Below, in pieces: positions 42,893 to 50,643 of a stretch of 64,000 nt of DNA. The stretch covers positions 124,001 through 188,000 of the forward strand of contig NZ_JACHLI010000005.1 in NCBI RefSeq assembly GCF_014204515.1, in the 5' to 3' direction. Source of the DNA: Pseudomonas nitroreducens (GTDB taxonomy: Bacteria > Pseudomonadota > Gammaproteobacteria > Pseudomonadales > Pseudomonadaceae). Position 1 is the first letter of the stretch. The number at the start of each line of letters is the position of its first letter. A program made the position numbers and the translations under genes. The notes below the pieces were generated by a model. That model made no database searches and had not been told where the DNA came from. It worked only from the letters and a program-made list of their open reading frames with translations.

Positions 42893-43629
42893 AAAGACAT
42901 TCTCTTGAACACCACACCGGGAATGCTGCGGATGATCAGCATGATCCCGGCCCAGAAGAAGGGCGCGTAGATGCTGTCCTTGCGCTTCTCCACGGCGCGG
43001 ACGATGGCCAGTCCTACTTGTTCGGGCTGAGCCACGAGCGCCTGTGGCAGCGGCAACCCCTGGGTCATGGGGGTATCGACGAAGCCTGGCTTGATCGTCA
43101 ATACGTGCACCCCGACCTTGTACAGGCGAGCCCGCAGGCCCTCGCAGAAGGTACTCACGGCCGCCTTGGCCGTACCGTACAGATAGTTGGACGGGCGGCC
43201 GCGGTCGCCGGCGACGGAGGAAATCACGGCGATCGTACCGGTGCGTTGTTCTTCCATGCGGTTTGCCAGGCGCGTCAGCAGGGCAATCACGCTCAATCCG
43301 TTGCTGGAGAACTCCTGCAGAGCCGTCTCGACATCCTGCTCGCAGCGTGCCTGGTCCGGCAGTGTACCGTGAGCAATCAGGCAGACATCGACCCTGCCCA
43401 ACTGACTGAATGCCTCGCCCAGCATGCCGTCGTGGGCAGCGAAATCATTCATGTCCAGCGAAATGGTCTGCACTTCGCGCGCGCCTCGGGAGCTGAGGTC
43501 CGCCGCCACCTGCTCAAGCTTCTGTTGGTTACGCGCCACCAGGACGAAGCGGGCTTGTTCAGTGGCCCAGATACGCGCGCAGGCGTTGGCGATGGCGGAA
43601 GTGGCGCCGATGATCAGGATATTCTTCAT
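42889..43629 (-). CDS. DprE2-like short-chain dehydrogenase
   Basis: A 246-residue SDR. The N-terminal cofactor motif is LIIGATSAIANACARIW (GATSAIA, as in DprE2-type proteins), with the catalytic Ser in VISSVAGD and YGTAK for YxxxK. In mycobacteria DprE2 reduces decaprenylphosphoryl-2-keto-ribose to the arabinose form, following DprE1. Immediate overlap with a DprE1-like gene on one side (ATGA) supports this role. The hydrophobic C-terminus (FFWAGIMLIIRSIPGVV) suggests membrane association, sensible for a lipid-linked substrate. Confidence 0.85.
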   Translation of the reverse strand: MKNILIIGATSAIANACARIWATEQARFVLVARNQQKLEQVAADLSSRGAREVQTISLDMNDFAAHDGMLGEAFSQLGRVDVCLIAHGTLPDQARCEQDVETALQEFSSNGLSVIALLTRLANRMEEQRTGTIAVISSVAGDRGRPSNYLYGTAKAAVSTFCEGLRARLYKVGVHVLTIKPGFVDTPMTQGLPLPQALVAQPEQVGLAIVRAVEKRKDSIYAPFFWAGIMLIIRSIPGVVFKRMSL

Positions 43630-44951
43630 GCTTGAGTCACGCGTTTCCAGAAGTGTGAAAGCAGCGCCGGGTCGCGCAATTGTTCGACGTGTTGCCAGGC
43701 CGGGTAGAAGGCCTGGAAGTCAGCGGCACTCATGTGCGCATCCTTGGCGGGATAGAGGCGCCCGCCGGCTTCGCGGACGATGCGGTCGAGGCGCCCGAAC
43801 AGGCCCGAGGCCAAACGGTGGTGCTGAGGAAAATCCAGTGCCAGCGACACCCCTGGCATCGGGAAGGACAGCAGGCCTGGCGAGGGGACATCGCCGCAGC
43901 GCTTCATCACGGCCAGGAAGGAACCGCTGCCGCTGGCGGCAATGCTGGCGAGGATTTCCCGCATCGCTTCCTCGGCGCTGCCGGCGGGAATGACGCACTG
44001 GTATTGCTGGAAGCCCGACCGGCCGTAGATGCGGTTCCAGTGCAGGATGCTGTCCAGGGGATAGAAGAACGGGTCGTAGCTGCCCTGGCCGGTGTGCCGG
44101 CCGGGTTTGTGAAGGGCGTAATAGGTGTTGTTGAACATCCGCAGGCTGAGGTTGTTCATCAGCGAGATGGGCGGAGTCAGCGGCATGCTCAGGCGTCGTC
44201 GGTCATCGACCCGCAACTCGCCACTGCGGGCGTGGTTGCCGACGGAGAATACGCCTCGTCCGGCGGCAGGACCCTTGGCCAGGCAGTCGATCCAGGCAAC
44301 CGTGTACTCGTGGGAGTGGTCGAACTCCTCGGACAGGCTGAAGAACTCGCCGAGCGAGTCGAAGCGCACCGTGGTGCTGTCGATCAGGCTGGAACGTATC
44401 GGCATCAATTGCAGCTCGACCCAGGCGATGACGCCGGTGAGGCCCAGGCCACCGATGCTGGCGCGGAACAGCTCGAGGTTCTGCTCGGCGGAGCACTCCA
44501 GTGGTTCGGGCTGGTCCGAGCGCTGCAGGGCGAAGCGCCTGACGTGGCAACCGAAGGTGCCGCGCACATGGTGATTCTTGCCGTGCACGTCGTTGGCCAC
44601 GGCACCGCCCAAGGTGACGAACTTGGTGCCCGGTGTCACCGGCAGGAACCAGCCGCGCGGCAGTGCCACGGCAATCAGTTCGGCCAGGGTCACGCCAGCT
44701 TCGGCGCGGACGACGCCGGTCTCCCAATCGACGGCGAGCAGGCGGTCCAGTTGTCGGGTCTGCAATAGCTCGCCGCTGCTGGCCAGGCAGCTGTCGCCAT
44801 AGCTGCGGCCGTTGCCATAGGGCAGGGTGGTCTGATGAATCCGGGCGAGAAGGTCGAGGCTGGCCGCCAGCTCATCGCGCCAGGCACAGGCATGGCGTCG
44901 CTGCAGTATCTGGGGATAACGCCCCCAGGAGCAGAGTTCGCTCCTGCTCAT
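43626..44951 (-). CDS. DprE1-like polyprenyl-phospho-ribose 2'-oxidase
   Basis: A 441-residue FAD oxidoreductase of the vanillyl-alcohol-oxidase fold. FAD-binding GNGRSYGDS (46-54) and the segment GGAVANDVHGKNHHVRGTFG (115-134) match DprE1 of Mycobacterium. A lysine in YPAKD (403) corresponds to its active-site lysine. DprE1 oxidises the 2'-hydroxyl of decaprenylphosphoryl-ribose. The position of mycobacterial Cys387, target of benzothiazinones, is Ala371 here (GVSLALDFP). Mycobacterial numbering and motifs are from memory. ATG 44951 overlaps the UbiA stop. Confidence 0.88.
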   Translation of the reverse strand: MSRSELCSWGRYPQILQRRHACAWRDELAASLDLLARIHQTTLPYGNGRSYGDSCLASSGELLQTRQLDRLLAVDWETGVVRAEAGVTLAELIAVALPRGWFLPVTPGTKFVTLGGAVANDVHGKNHHVRGTFGCHVRRFALQRSDQPEPLECSAEQNLELFRASIGGLGLTGVIAWVELQLMPIRSSLIDSTTVRFDSLGEFFSLSEEFDHSHEYTVAWIDCLAKGPAAGRGVFSVGNHARSGELRVDDRRRLSMPLTPPISLMNNLSLRMFNNTYYALHKPGRHTGQGSYDPFFYPLDSILHWNRIYGRSGFQQYQCVIPAGSAEEAMREILASIAASGSGSFLAVMKRCGDVPSPGLLSFPMPGVSLALDFPQHHRLASGLFGRLDRIVREAGGRLYPAKDAHMSAADFQAFYPAWQHVEQLRDPALLSHFWKRVTQA

Positions 44952-46372
44952 GCGGCGACCCAGAAGGTCAGCGCGAACAGCGCTCCGACCACCAGGCTGG
45001 TGCGGTCCTTGATGGCGAACACCACCGGGTCGTCGTGCATCAGGCCGCGGTGCGTCAGCATCCACATGCGGGTAATCCAGTACAGCAGCAGCGGACAGGC
45101 CAGCCAGATGATCTGTGGATAGTGGTACATGGAGGCCGTGGAACCGTCCTGAATGTACAGCGCCAGTACCATGACCGAGAGGTAGCCCGAAGAGGCGCCC
45201 AGCGAGGAAATCATCTCCAGGTCATCGGGGAAATAGCCGCGCCCGCGTGTCTTGCCCTCACTGCCGCGGGATCGCGCTTCGCGGAGCTCGGCATAGCGTT
45301 TGACCAGCGCCAGGCTGAGGAAGATGAACATGGAGAACGCCAGCATCCAGAAGGTCAGCCTGACGCCAAAGGCGAAGGTGCCGGCCACTATGCGCGAGGT
45401 GTAGAGCATGGCCAGGACTATCACGTCCACGGTCATCAGACGCTTGAGCCAGAACGAATAAGCGAGCGTGAGCAGGTAGTAGGCGGCCAGCGCCAGACTG
45501 AACTTCCACGGCAGGAGCAGCGCCGCGCCGAGGAAGGCGCCGCCCAGCAGCAAGGGGAACGCCAGCAACCCGCTGCTGATCGACAGGGCGCCGCTGGCGA
45601 AGGGCCGCCGACATTTGCTGGAGTGATGACGGTCGTCCTCCAGGTCGAGCAGGTCATTGAGGATGTAGACGCTGGAGGCGCAAAGGCCGAACAGGAAGAA
45701 GGCGAGCACGCCGCTGAGCAGCAGGTCCATTTCCAGCAGGCGATGGCTGGCCAGCAAGGGAATGAAGATCAGCGCGTTCTTCGCCCACTGGTGCAGGCGC
45801 AGGGCTTTCATCCACAGCCGCAGCAGGTTCCGGGAATCGGGTTTGAGCTCGTCTTCGACGTTGCCGTTCAGGTGCGCCTGCCGGGTGATCTTGCCGTTGG
45901 AGTTGACCAGGTAGGCATAGCGCGCCTTGGCCCAGACCGGCAGATCGTCCCGGGAGTTGCCGGCGTAGTCGTAGCCACCTTCGCCGTATTCGCGCACCAG
46001 GGCGTCACGCTTGCGGTCTGCCGACAGGTTGATGCTCTCGTCGGAGGCCAGCACCTGGTCGAAAACCCCCAGGTGCGCGGCGATCTGTTCGGCGTAGTGG
46101 CGATGGCTGGCTGTGGCCAGGACGATGGGGCGGCCTTGCGCCTTTTCCCGTTCGATCAGGCGCAGTACCGCCTGGTTGTAAGGCAGTACCGCAACATCGA
46201 CGGGAGCGGCCTGCGCCAGCCGCGACTTGAGAATGCTCTTGCCTCCAGCGAGCCAGCGCAGCGGCGAGAGGAACTGCAGGGGCTGATGCTTGAGGAAACT
46301 CAGACCGGACTCCAGCAGCAGGTCGCTATGAATCAGGGTTCCATCCAGATCGATGACCAGGGGTGTCGGCAC
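44948..46372 (-). CDS. HAD phosphatase-UbiA prenyltransferase fusion (DPPR synthase-like)
   Basis: A 474-residue fusion. Residues 1-165 form a HAD hydrolase: DLDGT (8-12), LATASH (85-90) and AGNSRDD (137-143). Residues 185-474 are a UbiA-type membrane prenyltransferase with about eight helices; NDLLDLEDDRHH (239-250) and YSFWLKRLMTVDVIVLAMLY are the two conserved loops, matching DPPR synthase Rv3806c. That enzyme joins PRPP with polyprenyl phosphate. The HAD part could remove the 5'-phosphate from the product, a step done by a separate protein in mycobacteria; this is inference. First gene of the operon, with AGAGGTAGCGC before ATG 46372. Confidence 0.87.
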   Translation of the reverse strand: MPTPLVIDLDGTLIHSDLLLESGLSFLKHQPLQFLSPLRWLAGGKSILKSRLAQAAPVDVAVLPYNQAVLRLIEREKAQGRPIVLATASHRHYAEQIAAHLGVFDQVLASDESINLSADRKRDALVREYGEGGYDYAGNSRDDLPVWAKARYAYLVNSNGKITRQAHLNGNVEDELKPDSRNLLRLWMKALRLHQWAKNALIFIPLLASHRLLEMDLLLSGVLAFFLFGLCASSVYILNDLLDLEDDRHHSSKCRRPFASGALSISSGLLAFPLLLGGAFLGAALLLPWKFSLALAAYYLLTLAYSFWLKRLMTVDVIVLAMLYTSRIVAGTFAFGVRLTFWMLAFSMFIFLSLALVKRYAELREARSRGSEGKTRGRGYFPDDLEMISSLGASSGYLSVMVLALYIQDGSTASMYHYPQIIWLACPLLLYWITRMWMLTHRGLMHDDPVVFAIKDRTSLVVGALFALTFWVAA

Positions 46373-46772
46373 GCGCTACCTCTTTGTACTTTCAGCTACT
46401 CGGCGCTAAGCAGGATCACAGATTCTTCCTAAATTTGACCTGCAGCGCCACTCCAAACGATAGAGACAGATAAATCCACTGGTTTGACAGCCCTCAGCCT
46501 TCCGCTCCCCGGAGCCTGTTGGGTGTCATGAAGGCCCAGTTGCCTGCGCTGTCCTCAAGCCATGAGGGATGGAACGACTTGCAGGGTTTGCGTAACTCTG
46601 CCGCGCGAGCCACCGGACAACATGCCGAGACCCTGCTGCTCACCGAAGAACCAGACGATATCGATGCGCGCTGCAGAACAGCCAGCCAGGGCTGAGCCGC
46701 TCGGGCGGAGGCAGAGCCTGGGCACAATAGGGGAAAAGTGCAATACATGGCCCCTGGCCGGTACTGCGGCGA
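46373..46772. other. Spacer between dctD and the arabinose operon
   Basis: A 400-bp stretch expected to contain the promoter of the seven-gene operon. It is moderately AT-rich near 46385-46490. I see no strong -35/-10 pair and no sigma-54 site of good quality. A minus-strand open frame of about 60-80 codons (46494-46748) lacks a Shine-Dalgarno and resembles nothing I know. In P. aeruginosa dctP would begin about here. Confidence 0.5.
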
Positions 46773-48170
46773 TCAGTCCTCCAGATCGTTGCGCGAGGTC
46801 TCGTTCTCGCCCTGTGAGAAAATCAGCCCATGCTTGCGCAGCTTGTCGTGCAGCGTCTTGCGCGGCAGGCCGAGCGCTTCGGCGAGGCTGCGCAGGGAGT
46901 TGTGCGCGCGTGCCATCTCGGCGGCGATCAGCGAGCGCTCGAAGGATTCCACCTGTTCGTTCAGGCCGGCTCCCGGCGCTACCGCGATGGCCCGGCCATG
47001 GGCTTCGTCCAGGCCCAGGTCCAGCCCGAGGGCATAGCGTTCGGCAGCGTTCTGCAGTTCGCGGACATTGCCCGGCCAGCCATGGGCGAGCAGCTGCGCG
47101 CGCTGGGCGGAATCAAGCGGGCGCGCCGTCAGGCCATGGCGCTCGGCGCCGCGCTCGGCGAAATGCTGGAACAGCAGCAGGATGTCGTCGCCGCGCTCGC
47201 GCAGCGGCGGGATACGCAGGCTGGCGACGTTCAGGCGGTAATAGAGGTCGGCGCGGAAGCGGCCTTCATCGGAGGACAGGCGCAGGTCTTCCTTGGTGGC
47301 GGCGATGATGCGGATGTCCAGCGGGATCAGCTGGTTGGAGCCCAGGCGCTCGACCGCGCGCTCCTGCAGCAGGCGCAGCAGCTTCACCTGGACGTCCAGG
47401 CTCATGCTCTCGATCTCGTCGAGGAACAGGGTGCCGCCGTTGGCGAACTCGAACTTGCCGATGCGGCGCTTCTGCGCGCCGGTGAAGGCGCCCTGCTCGT
47501 GGCCGAACAGCTCGCTTTCCACCACCGACTCGGCCAGCGCGCCGGCATTGATGGCGACGAAGGGGCCATTGCGTCGGCTGGACAGGTCGTGCAGCGCGCG
47601 GGCTACCACTTCCTTGCCGGAGCCGGTTTCACCCAGCACCAGTACATCGGCCTGGATCGCCGCGAGCGAAGCGACCTGCTGCTGCAGGCGCTGCATGGTC
47701 GCCGACTGGCCGACCAGGCGGCCGCGCAGTTCCTTCTGTTCCGACAGCGCCAGGCGCAGGCTGCGGTTTTCCAGCACCAGGCGGCGTACGTCCAGGGCGC
47801 GGCGCACGCTGTCGAGCAGGGCGTCGCTGGGGAACGGCTTCTCGAGGAAGTCGTAGGCGCCCGAGCGCATGGCCTTCACCGCCAGCGGTACATCGCCGTG
47901 GCCGGTGATCAGGATCACCGGCAGGCCGGAGTCCTGGGCGTGCAGCTGTTCGAGCAGTTGCAGCCCGTCGATGCCGGGCATGCGGATATCGCTGACGATC
48001 ACTCCCGGCCAGTCGCGGGCCTGCTGCGGGTCGATCTGCCGCGCATCCCCCAGGGCGACCACCTTGAAGCCGGCGAGGTCCAGGGTCTGGCAGAGCGCCT
48101 GGCGCAGGTGCGGGTCGTCGTCGACCAGCAGGACCTGGGTGGTGGCGTCGAATGGCTCGACCGAACTCAT
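46773..48170 (-). CDS. dctD: DctD, sigma-54-dependent response regulator for C4-dicarboxylate uptake
   Basis: A 465-residue NtrC-family regulator. The receiver domain has the acidic pocket VDDDP and phospho-acceptor Asp61 (VSDIRMPG). The AAA+ domain has Walker A GETGSGKE, the sigma-54 contact loop GAFTGA and GTLFLDEIES. A FIS-type helix-turn-helix ends the protein (LAEALGLPRKTLHDKLRK). It activates dicarboxylate transporter genes with RpoN. Its start overlaps the dctB stop (ATGA). The nearby dctPQM targets are not next to it. Confidence 0.93.
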   Translation of the reverse strand: MSSVEPFDATTQVLLVDDDPHLRQALCQTLDLAGFKVVALGDARQIDPQQARDWPGVIVSDIRMPGIDGLQLLEQLHAQDSGLPVILITGHGDVPLAVKAMRSGAYDFLEKPFPSDALLDSVRRALDVRRLVLENRSLRLALSEQKELRGRLVGQSATMQRLQQQVASLAAIQADVLVLGETGSGKEVVARALHDLSSRRNGPFVAINAGALAESVVESELFGHEQGAFTGAQKRRIGKFEFANGGTLFLDEIESMSLDVQVKLLRLLQERAVERLGSNQLIPLDIRIIAATKEDLRLSSDEGRFRADLYYRLNVASLRIPPLRERGDDILLLFQHFAERGAERHGLTARPLDSAQRAQLLAHGWPGNVRELQNAAERYALGLDLGLDEAHGRAIAVAPGAGLNEQVESFERSLIAAEMARAHNSLRSLAEALGLPRKTLHDKLRKHGLIFSQGENETSRNDLED

Positions 48171-49966
48171 GCGCGGGTTTCCTCTTGCGGCGTCAGGGTC
48201 ACGCCGGGAATGCCCGGCAACAGGTGCAATTGTACGAGAGCGCCGCCCTCGGGGTGATTGCCCAATTCCAGATGGCCGCCCAGCGTGCGCAGCAGCGTGT
48301 CGCAGATCGCCAGACCCAGGCCGAGGCCCTTGGCGCTGGTCTTGGTGGTGAAGAAGGGTTCGCGGGCGTGGGCCAGCGCCTGTTCGGAGAAGCCGGGGCC
48401 GTTGTCGCGCAGGGACAGGATGATGCGCTCGGGCGTCTGCTGCGCCGTCAGCCAGATGCGCCGGGGCAGGCCTTTCTCGGCCAGGGCGTCGAGGGCGTTG
48501 GAGATCAGGTTGGAGAGAATCTGCCGCAGCCGCGTCTCGCCGGCCTGGACCCAGATCGCCGCGTCGGGCAGGTCGCGCAGCAACTCCACGTTCATCGCCT
48601 GGCGGCGTTGGGCGACCAGCGCCAGGGCGTCGTTGATCGCCGGCTGCAGGGCGACGTTCTCCGGTGCGCGGCGGGCGCCTCGAGCGTAGGCCTTGAGGTG
48701 GCCGATGATCGAGGCCATGCGCCCGGTCAGCTCGCCGATCTGCTGCAGGTTGCCGCGGGCGTCGTCGTAGCGCTCGTGGTCGAGCAGCACGCGGGCGTTG
48801 TCGGCGTAGCTGCGGATCGCCGCCAGCGGCTGGTTGAGTTCGTGGCTGATGCTGGCGGACATGGTGCCCAGGGCAGTGAGTTTGCCGGCCTGCACCACTT
48901 CGTCCTGGGCGTGCATCAGCTCGCGCTGGGCCTGCTCGCGGTTGCTCACCTCCTCCAGCAGCCGCGTGTTGGCGTCTTCCAGCTCCTGGGTGCGTTCCTG
49001 TACACGCAGCTCCAGCTCGTGCTTGGCCTGGGCCTCCAGGGCGATGCGTTCCAGGTAGTGGCGGCGGCTGATGGTCAGCAGCGACAGCAATAGAAGCAGA
49101 GCCACCAGGGTTGCTGCGCCGATCAGCACGACGCTGCGTACTGGCGCGTCGACCTGGGTACGCGGGGTATAGATGCTCACGGTCCAGCCGGTTTCCGGCA
49201 GGTTGCGACTCTGGCTGATCCAGCGTCGCTGGTCGATCTTCAGCGGCGCCGGGTGCAGCACCGGGTAGGGAATGTTCTCGGCGATCTCGCGCTGCTTGGC
49301 GGGCGAGAGCTCCTTGGCGGTGTGGAAGCGCCAGGCATTGCTCGAGGAGAGGATCACCACACCGTTGGAGTCCATTACCAGCAACTGTTCCGGGGTGCTG
49401 CCCCAGAGCTGCTCCATGTGTTCGAGATCGACCTTCACCACCAGCACGCCGAGCAGCTTGCCGCCGTCGCGGACGTCGCTGGCGAAATAGTAACCGCGCC
49501 GCTTGGAGGTGGTGCCCAGGCCGAAGAAGCGGCCCTGGCGGCCCTGCGTCGCCTCCTTGTAGTAGGGGCGGAAAGCGAAGTTGCGGCCAACGAAACTGTC
49601 CGGCTGGTCCCAGTTGGAGGCGGCGTGGGTCATGCCGTCGGCCTGGATCAGATAGATGACGTCGGCGCCGGTACGCCCGCGGATGCGCTGCAGCTCGAGG
49701 TTGGCCGCGCTCTGCGCGCTGACGCTGTCAGGCGCCTGCAACGCGGCGCGCAGGGTCGGCAGCTCGCCGAGGATCGGCGGCAGGTCCTCGTAGCGCCGCA
49801 GCGTGCCGAGCAGGTTGGCGACGTAGAGGTCGAGGGTCTGCTGGTTCTGCTCGGCGAGTTGCTCGCTGTAGTAGCGCTGGGCGAAGTGATGCAGCGGCCA
49901 GAGCAGCGGAGCGAGCAGCAGCGCCAGCAGGGCCAGCGATTGCCAGCGGGTCAGGTGTGGATTCAA
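48167..49966 (-). CDS. dctB: DctB, C4-dicarboxylate sensor kinase
   Basis: A 599-residue membrane histidine kinase. The N-terminal helix (LALLALLLAPLLWPL) is followed by a periplasmic double-Cache sensor domain, a second helix near residue 280 (VVLIGAATLVALLLLLSLLT), a coiled coil, the phospho-acceptor SISHELNQPLAAIRSY, the N box NLISNALDAL, DNGPGF and GLGLGLAI. DctB senses succinate, malate and fumarate. The start appears to be TTG at 49966, since the upstream in-frame ATG is followed by a stop. Gene order matches P. aeruginosa dctBD. Confidence 0.92.
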   Translation of the reverse strand: MNPHLTRWQSLALLALLLAPLLWPLHHFAQRYYSEQLAEQNQQTLDLYVANLLGTLRRYEDLPPILGELPTLRAALQAPDSVSAQSAANLELQRIRGRTGADVIYLIQADGMTHAASNWDQPDSFVGRNFAFRPYYKEATQGRQGRFFGLGTTSKRRGYYFASDVRDGGKLLGVLVVKVDLEHMEQLWGSTPEQLLVMDSNGVVILSSSNAWRFHTAKELSPAKQREIAENIPYPVLHPAPLKIDQRRWISQSRNLPETGWTVSIYTPRTQVDAPVRSVVLIGAATLVALLLLLSLLTISRRHYLERIALEAQAKHELELRVQERTQELEDANTRLLEEVSNREQAQRELMHAQDEVVQAGKLTALGTMSASISHELNQPLAAIRSYADNARVLLDHERYDDARGNLQQIGELTGRMASIIGHLKAYARGARRAPENVALQPAINDALALVAQRRQAMNVELLRDLPDAAIWVQAGETRLRQILSNLISNALDALAEKGLPRRIWLTAQQTPERIILSLRDNGPGFSEQALAHAREPFFTTKTSAKGLGLGLAICDTLLRTLGGHLELGNHPEGGALVQLHLLPGIPGVTLTPQEETRA

Positions 49967-50014
49967 GGCGGCTTACATCGCAGACGGTGGTTTGCGCCAC
50001 CGATGCTACACCGA

Positions 50015-50617
50015 TCAGCGCTCGACGGGCTGCAGCTGCAGCAGTTTCATCAGGCGCGCGATGCTCTCGTCCAGGCTCAGGCGATCGGTGTCGATGCGCT
50101 CGAAGGGCTCCAGCGGCTCCTCGTAGGGCGAGCCGATGCCGGTGAAGTCCGGCAGCTTGCCGGCCCGTGCCTTCTTGTAGAGGCCCTTGGGATCGCGCTC
50201 CTCGCAGACGCTGAGATCGGTGCTCAGGTGGATCTCGCGGAAGCGCTCCTCGCCGATGATCCTGCGCGCCTGCTCGCGGTCCTCGCGGAACGGCGAGATG
50301 AACGAGGTGATGACGATCAGCCCGGCATCGTTCATCAGGTTCGCCACTTCAGCGACCCGGCGGATGTTCTCGGTACGGTCCGCGTGGCTGAAGCCCAGGT
50401 CCTTGCACAGGCCATGGCGGACGTTGTCGCCGTCCAGCACCACGGCGGAGTAGCCCAGCTCGTGCAGGGCATATTCCAGGGCGAAGGCCAGGGTCGACTT
50501 GCCCGAGCCGCTCAGGCCGGTCAGCCAGAGCGTGGCCGGGTGCTGGCGCATGCGGGTGGCGCGTTCTTCGCTGCTCAGGCGGCCGGCGTGCCAGCGGATA
50601 TTCTCGTTGTTGCTCAT
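50015..50617 (-). CDS. cysC: Adenylylsulfate (APS) kinase
   Basis: A 200-residue enzyme phosphorylating APS to PAPS, the sulfate donor. The P-loop is GLSGSGKS, and DGDNVRHGLCKDLGFS and SFISPFREDR are APS-kinase signatures. It is a stand-alone kinase, not the CysNC fusion used for assimilation in many Pseudomonas. It lies 26 bases after the sulfotransferase-fusion gene, so it likely supplies PAPS for that protein rather than for cysteine synthesis. ATG 50617 is used; the nearest AAGGA is rather far. Confidence 0.93.
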   Translation of the reverse strand: MSNNENIRWHAGRLSSEERATRMRQHPATLWLTGLSGSGKSTLAFALEYALHELGYSAVVLDGDNVRHGLCKDLGFSHADRTENIRRVAEVANLMNDAGLIVITSFISPFREDREQARRIIGEERFREIHLSTDLSVCEERDPKGLYKKARAGKLPDFTGIGSPYEEPLEPFERIDTDRLSLDESIARLMKLLQLQPVER

Positions 50618-50643
50618 GTTCGGCAGGGGTTCCTTGCTTGCGC

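Noticed and set aside
46494..46748. Small minus-strand open frame between dctD and the arabinose operon
   Set aside because: No Shine-Dalgarno and no recognisable product; considered as a dctP remnant but no resemblance to a TRAP binding protein could be seen.
50015..50617. cysC as part of cysteine biosynthesis
   Set aside because: No cysD, cysN or cysH gene is nearby, and the gene directly follows a sulfotransferase fusion, so PAPS supply for glycan sulfation explains it better.
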